Source: Roseiarcus sp963774195 (GTDB lineage Bacteria > Pseudomonadota > Alphaproteobacteria > Rhizobiales > Beijerinckiaceae). From it: a stretch of DNA of 64,000 nt. Below the pieces are notes generated by a model. The model saw only the letters and a list, made by a program, of their open reading frames with translations, had not been told where the DNA came from and searched no databases. The stretch is from assembly GCA_963774195.1 (NCBI GenBank), contig CAVZDY010000001.1, positions 1,240,001 through 1,304,000 on the forward strand. The letters are read 5' to 3'. Below, piece after piece: positions 8,348 through 16,224 of the stretch. A program made the position numbers and the translations under genes. Numbering within the stretch: the first letter of the stretch is position 1; each line of letters starts with the position of its first letter.

Positions 8348-9867
8348 CGATCTCGAAAAACGGCGCCCTTAGCGCCGAGACCGGCACGCGCCTTGCCCTC
8401 GTCCTCATCGCCGCCTTCGCGCTGGCGCGTCTCGCCTTCGCAGCGACGCTCGGAGAGGGCTTCGACGAATCGTACACGATCGTCATCGCGCGGCGGCTCG
8501 ATCTCTCCTATTTCGATCATCCCCCGCTGCACCAGTGGATCGCCCATTTTGCGGCGCTGGCGTTGGGCGAGGGCGTGGGGAGTCGTCTGCCCTTCGTCGC
8601 GCTCTTTGCGGCGACCGGATGGCTGCTCTTCGCGCTGACGCGCCGCTTGTTCGATGCGCGCGCCGGCCTCGTCGCGCTCATCGCGGTCAATAGCGCGCTG
8701 TTCTTCTTCGCCTCGGCCGGCGAATGGGTGGTGCCGGACGGCCCCCTGCTCGTCGCGCTGGCCGGCGCCGCCTTGGCGCTCGCGGAATTGCTGTTCGGCG
8801 CGCCGACGCCGCGCCGCGTCTGGGCGCTCTGGCTGGTCGTCGGCCTCTGCCTCGGCCTCGCCGGCCTGTCAAAATACAGCGCCGCGCTGTCGGTCGTCGG
8901 CCTGCTGGCCTTTCTCGTCCTCAGCCCGCGGCAGCGCCATTGGTTCGCACATCCCGCCCCCTATGTCGCGGCGTTGGTCGCCGTGGCGCTGGTGACGCCG
9001 GTGTTCGTCTGGAACGCGCGGCATGGCTGGGTCTCCTTCGCCTTTCAGGGCCAGCGCGGAGCGGCCGGCGTCGAATGGAAACCGGTCCAAGTCGTCGAGA
9101 TGATCGCCGGCCAGTTCGTCTATCTCGGGCCGTGGCTCTTCATCCCGCTCGTCTGGGCGCTCATCGCTGCGGCGTCGCGCGGCTTTCGCGACGAGCGGCG
9201 GCTCTTTTTGGTCTGTCTCGCGCTGCCGCCGATCCTCGTGTTCACGGTGACGCCGCTGTGGGGCGCGCGCGGCTTGCCGCATTGGCCGATGCCCGGCTGG
9301 TTCTTTGTCTTTCCCCTGCTGGGCGCCTGGCTCGGCGAGCCGTGGGCGGCGCGACTTCGCCTGCCTCGTTGGGGGATCGCCCTCGTTGCGCTCACCGGCG
9401 CGATCGCGCTCATCTGCGTCGCGCAGGTTTCGGCGGGCTGGGCGACGCAGCTTTTTCGCCTGCCCAAGGGCGCGGTGGATCCGACGCTCGAGATGCTGGA
9501 TTGGCGCGCGCTGAGCGAGGCGCCGCTGCTGCGCGCCCATCCCGCCTTCGTGGTTTCGACGCGATGGACGGAGGCGGGCAAGATCGGGCTTGCGCTGGGT
9601 CCCGACCAACCCGTCCTCATCGCCTCCGGCGATCCGCGCGGCATGGCCTTTCTCGATTCCAGCGCGCGCTACCTCGGTCGGGATGGCGTCGTCGTCGTCC
9701 CCGCGCGGCGGCTGAGCGAAACGCTCGAAGCGCTGCAGCCCTACTTCCAGCGCTTCGATCCGCCGCAGACCGTGACGCTGCGCCGCGACGGCGTCGATGA
9801 AATCGAGCTGGCGGTGATTCCAGCGCATGACTTGACGCGCGCCTTCGCCCTGCCGTATCCGCGCTGA
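8344..9867 (+). CDS. Glycosyltransferase family 39 (PMT/ArnT-like) membrane protein
   Basis: A 508-residue multi-spanning membrane protein that uses polyprenyl-phosphate sugars to glycosylate a periplasmic acceptor. The first periplasmic loop GEGFDESYTIVIARRLDLSYFDHPPL carries the acidic residues and the Y-x-DHPP signature of GT39/GT83 enzymes, followed by many hydrophobic segments. The GTG start overlaps the preceding stop (GTGA). The next gene makes a polyprenol-phosphate sugar transferase, so donor synthesis and donor use are probably encoded side by side. The acceptor (lipid A, protein or other glycan) is unknown. Confidence 0.88.
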   Translation: MTISKNGALSAETGTRLALVLIAAFALARLAFAATLGEGFDESYTIVIARRLDLSYFDHPPLHQWIAHFAALALGEGVGSRLPFVALFAATGWLLFALTRRLFDARAGLVALIAVNSALFFFASAGEWVVPDGPLLVALAGAALALAELLFGAPTPRRVWALWLVVGLCLGLAGLSKYSAALSVVGLLAFLVLSPRQRHWFAHPAPYVAALVAVALVTPVFVWNARHGWVSFAFQGQRGAAGVEWKPVQVVEMIAGQFVYLGPWLFIPLVWALIAAASRGFRDERRLFLVCLALPPILVFTVTPLWGARGLPHWPMPGWFFVFPLLGAWLGEPWAARLRLPRWGIALVALTGAIALICVAQVSAGWATQLFRLPKGAVDPTLEMLDWRALSEAPLLRAHPAFVVSTRWTEAGKIGLALGPDQPVLIASGDPRGMAFLDSSARYLGRDGVVVVPARRLSETLEALQPYFQRFDPPQTVTLRRDGVDEIELAVIPAHDLTRAFALPYPR

Positions 9868-9909
9868 GGTCGCCGCTCGCGCAAGGGTGGCGCGTAGAGG
9901 CGCGGGCGA

Positions 9910-11034
9910 ATGACATCTGAATCAGCGATGCCAGCGGCGCGGCCAACCCTTTCCGTGGTGGTGCCGACCTATCGGGAAGCGGCTAACGTTCCGGTCCTCT
10001 TCGAGCGGCTGAAGGCGGCTCTCGCGAATTTCCCTTGGGAGATGGTCGTCGTCGACGACGATTCGCCCGACGGCACCGCCGACATCGCCTTCGACCTCGC
10101 CAAGTCGGACCGCCGCATCCGCTGCATTCGCCGCGTCAATCGCTCCGGCCTCGCCGGGGCGGTGATCGAAGGCTGGCTGTCCTCGAGCGCCGATCTCGTC
10201 GCGGTGATCGACGGCGATCTCCAGCACGATGAATCGGTCCTGCCGAAAATGTATGAGGCGCTCGCGGCGCATCGCGGCAATCTCGCGATCGGCACCCGCG
10301 TCGCCGACGACAAGGCGCCCAAAGGTCTCTCGCCAGCCCGCCAGAAGCTGAGCGATCTCGGCGGCTGGTTCTTCCGCCGCGTCGCGGGAACCAGCGTCCG
10401 CGATCCGATGAGCGGCTTCTTCATGATCCGGCGGGAGACCGTCGCCCGCCTCGCCCCGCGCCTTTCGGCCGACGGCTTCAAGATCCTCGTCGACGTGATC
10501 CTCTCCTCGCACGGCGACCTGCAGATTATCGAGACGCCCTATGTGTTTCGCCAGCGCGTGGCTGGGGAGTCGAAGCTGTCGCCGCTCGTCGGGCTCGATT
10601 TCCTTGGGCTCGTCGTCCATCACGCGAGCGGCGGCTTGCTGCCGACCCGCTTCGTCCTGTTCGCCTTGGTCGGCGCGGTCGGTCTCGGCGTGCATTTTCT
10701 CGTGCTGCTGACGCTGATTCACTCGCTCGGGGTCGGGGACTTCGTCGACAGCCAGGCGGTCGCCACCTTGGTCGCGATGGCCAGCAACTTCCTGCTCAAC
10801 AACGAGATCACCTACCGCTCCAACCGGTACCGGGGCGTCGGCTTGATCGGCGGCTTCGCAATTTTCGCGCTGCTGTGCAGCGTCGGCGCGCTCGCCAACA
10901 TCAACATCGCTTCGACGCTGTTCGCCCGCGACAACGTGTGGTGGGCGGCCGGCCTTGCCGGCGCGCTGATCGGCGTCGTCTGGAATTACGCGGCAAGCTC
11001 GACGATCGTCTGGCGCAAGCGGCGCAAGGGGTAG
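9910..11034 (+). CDS. Glycosyltransferase family 2 (DPM1-like) fused to a GtrA domain
   Basis: A 374-residue protein. Residues 1-240 are a GT-A fold polyprenol-phosphate sugar transferase with LSVVVPTYREAANVP, VVDDDSPDGT and VIDGDLQHDE (the metal-binding Asp motif). The C-terminal 130 residues hold four hydrophobic helices of the GtrA family, beginning near LPTRFVLFALVGAVGLG. Such fusions make an undecaprenyl-phosphate sugar donor and may help flip it. It lies 42 bases after the GT39 gene, which would use such a donor. Confidence 0.9.
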   Translation: MTSESAMPAARPTLSVVVPTYREAANVPVLFERLKAALANFPWEMVVVDDDSPDGTADIAFDLAKSDRRIRCIRRVNRSGLAGAVIEGWLSSSADLVAVIDGDLQHDESVLPKMYEALAAHRGNLAIGTRVADDKAPKGLSPARQKLSDLGGWFFRRVAGTSVRDPMSGFFMIRRETVARLAPRLSADGFKILVDVILSSHGDLQIIETPYVFRQRVAGESKLSPLVGLDFLGLVVHHASGGLLPTRFVLFALVGAVGLGVHFLVLLTLIHSLGVGDFVDSQAVATLVAMASNFLLNNEITYRSNRYRGVGLIGGFAIFALLCSVGALANINIASTLFARDNVWWAAGLAGALIGVVWNYAASSTIVWRKRRKG

Positions 11035-11054
11035 GCTTGAAACCTGCCGTCGAG

Positions 11055-11915
11055 ATGAGCGCGCTGGTGACGCGGCGGCGCATGGTTTTGGGTTTGGCCG
11101 CCTGTGCAGGCGCGGGCCTGCCGTCCCTCGCGAACGCCGAGGACCCAATTGCGGCCATCGAGACGCGGCGCGGCGGGCGGCTTGGCGTCTTCGCGATTGA
11201 TACGGGATCGGGCCGGACTTTGTCGCATCGGGCCGACGAACGATTCCTCATGTGCAGCACGTTCAAGGGCTTGCTCGCGGCCTCCATCCTGGCGCGCGTC
11301 GATGCGGGCGAGGAAAGCTTGAGCCGTCCGCTTTCCTACGGCGAGGGCGACCTGATCTTCACCTCGCCGATCACCAAGGCGCATGTCGGTGAAGGATCGA
11401 TGTCGATCGAAGCCCTTTGTCAGGCCGCGGTGGAGGTCAGCGACAACACGGCGGCGATCCTGCTGATGCGAGCAAGCGGCGGCCCCGCTGGCCTGACCCG
11501 TTTTGTCCGCAGCCTCGGCGACACGGTCACGCGGTCGGACCGTTATGAGCCGGCTTCGAACGTGTCTCGGGGAGATCTCGACACCACCACGCCGCGGGCG
11601 ATCGCAACGTCGGTCGGCGCGATCGTGTTGGGGAGCGTTCTCAAAGTCGGCTCGCGTGCGAAGCTCGAGGGGTGGATGGTCGCGAGCAAGCCAGGGCTGA
11701 ACCGGCTTCGCGCAGCCTTTCCCGAGGGGTGGACGGCCGGCGACAGGCCAGGGACCAGCGTCGATCGCCAAACCAACGACTATGCGATCGTCCGGCCGCC
11801 GGGACGCGCCCCGATTCTCGTGGCGGCCTACTACGACGCGCCGCAGCTCTCCATGGAATCCAGGGAAGTCGTGCTGCGCGAGGTTGGCGGGGCGTTCGTG
11901 ACCTGGGTAGGCTAG
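11055..11915 (+). CDS. Class A beta-lactamase-like exported protein with altered KTG motif
   Basis: A 286-residue penicillin-binding-fold protein. The N-terminus TRRRMVLGLAACAGAG has a twin-arginine style signal. The Ser-x-x-Lys motif is CSTFK (Ser 68, Lys 71), the SDN loop is intact (129-131), and the omega loop has Glu 165 in RYEPASN. The usual K-T-G on strand B3 reads R-P-G (231-233). Arg at the first place is known in some class A enzymes, but Pro at the second is unexpected and may weaken catalysis. ATG 11055 is chosen since it directly precedes the signal. Substrate range cannot be read from sequence. Confidence 0.87.
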   Translation: MSALVTRRRMVLGLAACAGAGLPSLANAEDPIAAIETRRGGRLGVFAIDTGSGRTLSHRADERFLMCSTFKGLLAASILARVDAGEESLSRPLSYGEGDLIFTSPITKAHVGEGSMSIEALCQAAVEVSDNTAAILLMRASGGPAGLTRFVRSLGDTVTRSDRYEPASNVSRGDLDTTTPRAIATSVGAIVLGSVLKVGSRAKLEGWMVASKPGLNRLRAAFPEGWTAGDRPGTSVDRQTNDYAIVRPPGRAPILVAAYYDAPQLSMESREVVLREVGGAFVTWVG

Positions 11916-11939
11916 GGCAACCAAACTGAGGGTAGGCGC

Positions 11940-12605
11940 GTGATCCAGGATTCGCTCGACGCCCTCGCCGACATCGCCTCGCCGCCGTTCCGCAGCGTTG
12001 CCGTCAAGACGCTTTGCCTGACCGCGGCGCTTCTCGTCGTCGCCTGGTTCGGGTTCGACCGGGTGGCGCTGTCGCTGGTCAGAGTAGAGTCGCATTGGCT
12101 CGCGCTGGCGCTCTCGCTGCTGATCGGGCTTGGGCTGTTCGTCGGGCTTGTGTTCCTCGCCGCGCCGGTCTCCTCGCTGGTCGCCGGCTTCTTTTTCGAC
12201 GAGATCGCGGCGCATGTGGAGCGGGAGATCGACCCGCTCGGGCCGCAGGGGCGCGCCGCGCCGGTCGGCGACGCTGCGCTTACCGCGCTGCGCTTCGGCG
12301 CGCTGTCCCTCATCGTCAGCATCGTTGCGCTGCTCTTGTTGTTTGTTCCCGGCGTCGGCCTCGTCGCTTGGCTCGCCGCCAACGGCTATCTGCTCGGCAG
12401 GCAATATTTCGAGCTTGCGGCGATGCGCTTTCGCTCGGGCGCCGAGGCGCGAGCCCTGCGTCGCGAGCGCGCCGTAGCCGTGTTCGCCTACGGGCTGCTG
12501 ATCGCCGTCTTCGTCGCCATTCCGGTCGTCAACCTGCTGACGCCGCTGTTCGCGACGACGCTGATGGTGCGGCGGCACAAACGGATGGTCCCGCCCAGGG
12601 AATAA
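11940..12605 (+). CDS. EI24/CysZ-like integral membrane protein
   Basis: A 221-residue protein with four to six hydrophobic segments and the family stretch FVGLVFLAAPVSSLVAGFFFDEIAAHVE, then NGYLLGRQYFELAAMR. This is the EI24 domain that includes CysZ sulfate transporters. No cysteine biosynthesis gene lies nearby, so a sulfate role is only a guess. GTG at 11940 is the start. It follows the beta-lactamase-like gene by 24 bases on the same strand. Confidence 0.78.
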   Translation: MIQDSLDALADIASPPFRSVAVKTLCLTAALLVVAWFGFDRVALSLVRVESHWLALALSLLIGLGLFVGLVFLAAPVSSLVAGFFFDEIAAHVEREIDPLGPQGRAAPVGDAALTALRFGALSLIVSIVALLLLFVPGVGLVAWLAANGYLLGRQYFELAAMRFRSGAEARALRRERAVAVFAYGLLIAVFVAIPVVNLLTPLFATTLMVRRHKRMVPPRE

Positions 12606-12618
12606 TCAGTTAGGTCAT

Positions 12619-12660
12619 TGCTTAAGTGTTGCCGTCGTGATACTTAAGCTTATGCTTAAC
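12619..12660. promoter_or_regulatory. Probable ArsR operator with repeated CTTAA elements
   Basis: GCTTAAG occurs at 12620-12626, ACTTAAGC at 12642-12649 and GCTTAAC at 12654-12660, immediately before and across the start of the first ArsR-type gene. Small ArsR repressors usually bind such palindromic sites at their own promoters, so autoregulation of the repressor/AHSA1 pair is likely. Confidence 0.5.
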
Positions 12661-12999
12661 CAATCAGCCGCCCTTGATCTTGCCTTCCAGGCGCTCGCCG
12701 ACCCGACCCGACGCGCGATGCTGGAGCGGCTGTCGGTGGGACCGGCCTCGGTCAGCGAACTCGCCAAGCCATTGGCGATGTCGCTGCCCGCCGTGATGCA
12801 GCATTTGGGAATTCTCGAGCAGGCCGGCCTGGTGGCGTCCAGAAAAGTCGGGCGGGTCAGAACGTGCCAGATCGAGCCGATGGCGCTGACCGCGGCGCAA
12901 AAGTGGATCAACGCGCGCCGCCTCGAATGGCAGCAGCGTTTCGATCGGCTCGAAAACTATCTCGAAGAGATGAAAAGCGAGGGAGAGAAGCATGAATGA
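12652..12999 (+). CDS. ArsR-family winged-helix repressor (first pair)
   Basis: A 115-residue regulator. The segment LADPTRRAMLERLSVG followed by SVSELAKPLAMSLPAVMQHLGILEQAGLV is the standard winged-helix recognition region. It has no clear metal-binding Cys motif, which fits the non-metal ArsR subgroup that controls an adjacent AHSA1/START-domain gene. It overlaps the downstream gene by 8 bases. ATG 12652 lies inside the probable operator and has no clear ribosome site; GTG 12637 is an alternative, and leaderless translation is possible. Confidence 0.85.
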   Translation: MLNQSAALDLAFQALADPTRRAMLERLSVGPASVSELAKPLAMSLPAVMQHLGILEQAGLVASRKVGRVRTCQIEPMALTAAQKWINARRLEWQQRFDRLENYLEEMKSEGEKHE

Positions 13000-13921
13000 C
13001 GCCGTAGGCAAGACTTTGGGACCGCTGGTGATTTCCCGCAATTTCGCGGCGCCGCGCGCATTGGTTTTCAAGGCCTGGAGCAGCGCCGAGCATATCAAGC
13101 GCTGGTTCAGCCCCGAATGTTTCACAGTGCCGGACGCCGAGATCGACTTCCGGCCGGGCGGCGTCTTCGCCGTCTGCATGCGCTCGCCCGACGGCGCCGA
13201 TAGCTGGTCGCGCGGCGTGTTCGACGAGGTTGCGCCGCCCGATCGCCTGTCGTTCAGCGGTCATGTCGCCTTCGACGGGGTCGCAAAATTCGCGGTGCGC
13301 ACCTTGGTCCTCTTCGAGGACGCGCCGGGCGGCGCCCGCATGACCGTGCGACAGGAATACGAAATCTTCGACCCCGCTTTCGCCGCTGCGATCGAAGGGG
13401 CGACGGAGGGCTGGCGCACGACGCTCGACAAGCTGGAGCGCGAAGTCGCGCGCATTCGGTCCGATGAGGAGAAGCCCGCAGTCCACGGGAGCTTCACCGT
13501 TGATCGCGTCTTCAAAGTCGCGCCGTCGCAGTTGTTCCGCGCCTTCACCGACCCGGCCGCCAAGGCGCGCTGGTTCGCCGGCGGCGATGGCTATTCCCTC
13601 CTGCAGCGCGAGATGGATGTCCGGGCTGGCGGCCGCGAGCGCGTGCAGGGGCGCTGGGCGAGCGGGCTCGTGTCGACATTCGACGCCGTGTACTTCGACG
13701 TCGTACCTGACCGGCGGCTCGTCTACGCCTATGAAATGCATCTCGACGAGCGCAAGATCTCCGTGTCGCTCGCGACGCTGGAGCTCGAGCCGGTGGGGGA
13801 AGAAACGCGCCTGACTCTCACCGAGCAGGGGACCTTCCTCAACGGCTACGAGGATGGCGGCGGCCGCGAGCACGGAACCCGTTTCCTGCTGGATCAGCTT
13901 GACGCGTCGTTGGCGAGCTGA
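12992..13921 (+). CDS. Tandem AHSA1/SRPBCC double-domain protein
   Basis: A 309-residue protein made of two START-like (SRPBCC, AHSA1) domains, about residues 8-155 and 160-305. Each begins with the family pattern (SRNFAAPRALVFKAWSSAEHIKRWF and DRVFKVAPSQLFRAFTDPAAKARWF share the layout x-F-x-A/V-P-x3-F-x-A-x-W/D). These domains bind hydrophobic ligands. Co-translation with the ArsR gene suggests the ligand or stress that releases the repressor is handled by this protein. Single-domain members are more usual; the duplication is a local feature. Confidence 0.83.
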   Translation: MNDAVGKTLGPLVISRNFAAPRALVFKAWSSAEHIKRWFSPECFTVPDAEIDFRPGGVFAVCMRSPDGADSWSRGVFDEVAPPDRLSFSGHVAFDGVAKFAVRTLVLFEDAPGGARMTVRQEYEIFDPAFAAAIEGATEGWRTTLDKLEREVARIRSDEEKPAVHGSFTVDRVFKVAPSQLFRAFTDPAAKARWFAGGDGYSLLQREMDVRAGGRERVQGRWASGLVSTFDAVYFDVVPDRRLVYAYEMHLDERKISVSLATLELEPVGEETRLTLTEQGTFLNGYEDGGGREHGTRFLLDQLDASLAS

Positions 13922-14009
13922 GGGCTCGCGGCTCGATCTGCGTTGGAAAGGATTGCCAAGGGCGCGCGGTGGCGGCACTGTCTCGTCGCCGCTCGCGTCC
14001 GGGGTCATC

Positions 14010-14654
14010 ATGAGAACGCTTTTAGGTTTCGCCGCTTTCGCCGTCGTCGCTTTCGCTGGCGCCGGGGCCTTCGGCCAGACGATCATCGACGACTGGGCCA
14101 ACGTGAAGGTCCCGCCGCCGCCCGAGCTAAAGAGCATCGTCGTCGACCCCAAGACCGACGCGGTGCTGGCGCTCGATTTCAACGGCGCGGACGCCGCCGA
14201 CAGCGGCCCCTGCAACAAGACGACCAAGCCGCGCTGCCTCGCCGAGCTGCCGAAGGTGCGGGAACTGCTCGACAAAGCCCGCGCCAAGGGCGTGTTCGTC
14301 GCCTACAGCGTCACCCCGACAGCAACGCCCGAGAACATCAGGCAGGAGGTCGCGCCGCGGCCCGGCGAGCCGGTCGTCAAGTCGGGCCCTGACAAGTTCC
14401 TCAACACCAATCTCGGCGAATTGCTTTCGGCGCGGGGCATCAAGCGCGTCATCGTCACCGGAACTGCCTCCGAGGGCGCCGTGCTCGTCACCGCGACCGA
14501 CGCCGCGCTGCACGGCATGAACGTCGTCGTTCCCGTCGACGGCATGTCGTCGACCGAGCGCTATGCGGAGCAATATGTCGCCTGGCATCTCACCCACGCG
14601 CCCGGCGTCGCGCCGAAGTCGACGCTGACGCGGATCGACATGATCCAATTTTAG
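14010..14654 (+). CDS. Exported isochorismatase-family protein lacking the catalytic Cys
   Basis: A 214-residue cysteine-hydrolase (isochorismatase) fold protein with a signal peptide at residues 1-23 (LLGFAAFAVVAFAGAGAFG). The first catalytic Asp is likely in AVLALDFNG. The segment VTGTASEGAVLVTATDAA aligns with the usual G-x-A-T-x-x-C-V-x-x-T-A-x-D-A, but the position of the nucleophilic Cys is Ala. It may thus bind rather than hydrolyse substrate or use another chemistry. The ATG at 14010 is chosen because it begins the signal peptide; the longer open frame upstream has no support. Confidence 0.8.
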   Translation: MRTLLGFAAFAVVAFAGAGAFGQTIIDDWANVKVPPPPELKSIVVDPKTDAVLALDFNGADAADSGPCNKTTKPRCLAELPKVRELLDKARAKGVFVAYSVTPTATPENIRQEVAPRPGEPVVKSGPDKFLNTNLGELLSARGIKRVIVTGTASEGAVLVTATDAALHGMNVVVPVDGMSSTERYAEQYVAWHLTHAPGVAPKSTLTRIDMIQF

Positions 14655-14718
14655 GCGCGCCGACGCTTAAGGCGCCCCTTCGATAGCCCAGCGCCGCAAG
14701 GTTGCCGCTTGACTGATT

Positions 14719-14762
14719 CATAGCTCAGCGGTTATGCGTTAATCCATAGCCAACGGGTTATG
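14719..14762. promoter_or_regulatory. Tandem CATA-N10-TATG operators before second ArsR gene
   Basis: Two 18-bp near-identical imperfect palindromes, CATAGCTCAGCGGTTATG at 14719-14736 and CATAGCCAACGGGTTATG at 14745-14762, lie 26 bp apart centre to centre just before the repressor start at 14770. The arrangement fits two dimer sites of an autoregulated ArsR-type repressor. Confidence 0.7.
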
Positions 14763-14769
14763 GATCGCG

Positions 14770-15093
14770 ATGCCGAACGCTCACGACGCGCTGTTCAGAA
14801 CGCTGGCCGATCCGACTCGGCGCGCGCTCTTCGAACGGCTTTGCCGCGAAGGCGAGCAGACGGTCGGGGCTCTGAAAGCTCAGGCGGGGGTCTCGCAACC
14901 GGCCGTCTCAAAACACCTCGCGCTCCTGAAGCAGGCCGGGCTGGTGCGCGACCGTCACGAAGGTCGCCAGACGCACTATAGCGCTGAGCTCGGCGCCTTG
15001 GCTCCGCTGGTCGACTGGGCGAGCCAAATGACGGGCTTCTGGCAAAACCGCTTCGACCGCCTCGAAGATTTGCTCAAAAGGATGGATCAATGA
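14770..15093 (+). CDS. ArsR-family winged-helix repressor (second pair)
   Basis: A 107-residue regulator with LFRTLADPTRRALFERLCREGEQTVG and the recognition helix AGVSQPAVSKHLALLKQAGLV. As in the first pair there is no metal-site Cys cluster. Its stop overlaps the start of the downstream AHSA1 gene (ATGA), so the two are translationally coupled. The tandem palindromes upstream are likely its own operators. It resembles the 12652 repressor in domain and context but is too different for a recent copy. Confidence 0.9.
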   Translation: MPNAHDALFRTLADPTRRALFERLCREGEQTVGALKAQAGVSQPAVSKHLALLKQAGLVRDRHEGRQTHYSAELGALAPLVDWASQMTGFWQNRFDRLEDLLKRMDQ

Positions 15094-15500
15094 CCAATGT
15101 TGCGACCGAAACGCGCGCTGTCGTCATCGAGCGCGACGTGCCCTATCCCCCGGAAAAGATCTGGCGCGCCCTCACGCAGCCCCACCTGATCGAGGAGTGG
15201 CTGATGAAGAGCGACTTCGAGCCGGTCGTGGACCATCGATTCAACTTCCGCGCAGATTGGGGCGCCGTCGATTGTCAGGTCCTGGAGGTCGAGCCGAACA
15301 AGACGCTGTCTTACTCGTGGGCGGCCTATGGGCTCGAAAGCGTTGTGACTTGGACTCTCACCCCGACGAGCGCCGGGACCCATTTGCGCATGGAGCAGAC
15401 TGGCTTCCGACCGGATCAGCAGCAAGCGTACCAGGGCGCGCAGCACGGATGGCAGAGGTTCCTTGCCAGCCTGGAGCAGGTCTTGGCGCGGATCGATTGA
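15090..15500 (+). CDS. AHSA1/SRPBCC-domain protein
   Basis: A 136-residue single START-like domain protein: IERDVPYPPEKIWRALTQPHLIEEWL at the front and HGWQRFLASLEQVL at the end are typical of AHSA1. It probably binds a small hydrophobic ligand and is co-expressed with the overlapping ArsR-type repressor. The exact physiological role is unknown. Confidence 0.85.
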   Translation: MTNVATETRAVVIERDVPYPPEKIWRALTQPHLIEEWLMKSDFEPVVDHRFNFRADWGAVDCQVLEVEPNKTLSYSWAAYGLESVVTWTLTPTSAGTHLRMEQTGFRPDQQQAYQGAQHGWQRFLASLEQVLARID

Positions 15501-15710
15501 CGTCGGCGCATTCGCACCCCAGGGGCTCGCCGAGGGAGTTGCGTCGCCGGCGCGGTGCGATCCGCCGCCGACAATTCCTTCTCGATCTGCCGAAATCAGG
15601 CTACTTTTCGTGCAAGCAAGGCCGCGGCGTCAACGCACGCGCGTGGAGGCGGCGTTCGTCAATGCGCGGCGGCCTAAGCTATTGATATCGCAGGGGGTAC
15701 CGTCAAGCGG

Positions 15711-15780
15711 AGTCTTGACGAAGCTTGACAAAATTTGACCTGGCTTGACGTAGCTTGACGTATCTTGACCTGGCTTGACG
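15711..15780. repeat. 10-bp periodic TTGAC tandem array
   Basis: Seven consecutive 10-bp units each carry TTGAC at the same phase: units end in TTGACG, TTGACA, TTGACC, TTGACG, TTGACG, TTGACC, TTGACG, with variable first bases. The period matches one DNA helical turn. A degenerate eighth unit (CTCGACG) follows, and an inverted TCAAG lies just before. It is in a 313-bp gap between convergent genes (15501-15813) where no gene is seen. Possible multi-site protein-binding array. Confidence 0.9.
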
Positions 15781-15813
15781 CGAGTCTCGACGAGTGCGTT
15801 TAAGCAGGTCGGC

Positions 15814-16224
15814 CTAGCGCCGGTTAAAGGCGTCGCGGGCCCGCGCGACTAGCGCCTCCGCCTCGCCCTGCGCATAAGGGACGCGAGCGCCTGCGCCCCA
15901 CACCGGCCCCGGCCACGCAGGATCGCCCGTGTGGCGGCCGAGCACATGGACGTGCAACTGGCTGACGACATTGCCGAGCGCGCCGACGTTGAGCTTCTCG
16001 ACGCCGGGCAGGGCGCGCATGAAGCGCGAGGCGGCGGCGATCTCTTCCATCAGGAGAGCCCGTTCCGCCGCGTCGAGGTCGACGATCTCGCGCAAGGCCT
16101 CGCGACGCGGGACGAGGATCAGCCAGGGATAGCGGCTGTCGTTCATCAGCAGGACGCGCGACAGTTCGAGATCGGCCGCCGCGAACGTGTCGGCGGCGAG
16201 CCTGGGGTCGAGGGTGAAGCTCAT
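15814..16224 (-). CDS. HIT-family protein
   Basis: A 136-residue histidine-triad nucleotide-binding/hydrolase family protein. SRYPWLILVPRREALREIVDL and the active-site histidine triad in QLHVHVLGRHTGD (H-x-H-x-x-x-R-H, slightly variant) identify it. Its ATG overlaps the deoB stop by 4 bases, so it is co-translated as the last gene of the yej-deoB run. Members cleave nucleotide phosphoramidates or dinucleoside phosphates; which one applies here is not known. Confidence 0.88.
   Translation of the reverse strand: MSFTLDPRLAADTFAAADLELSRVLLMNDSRYPWLILVPRREALREIVDLDAAERALLMEEIAAASRFMRALPGVEKLNVGALGNVVSQLHVHVLGRHTGDPAWPGPVWGAGARVPYAQGEAEALVARARDAFNRR

Noticed and set aside
15711..15780. CRISPR array
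   Set aside because: Units are only 10 bp with no spacers and no cas genes nearby.
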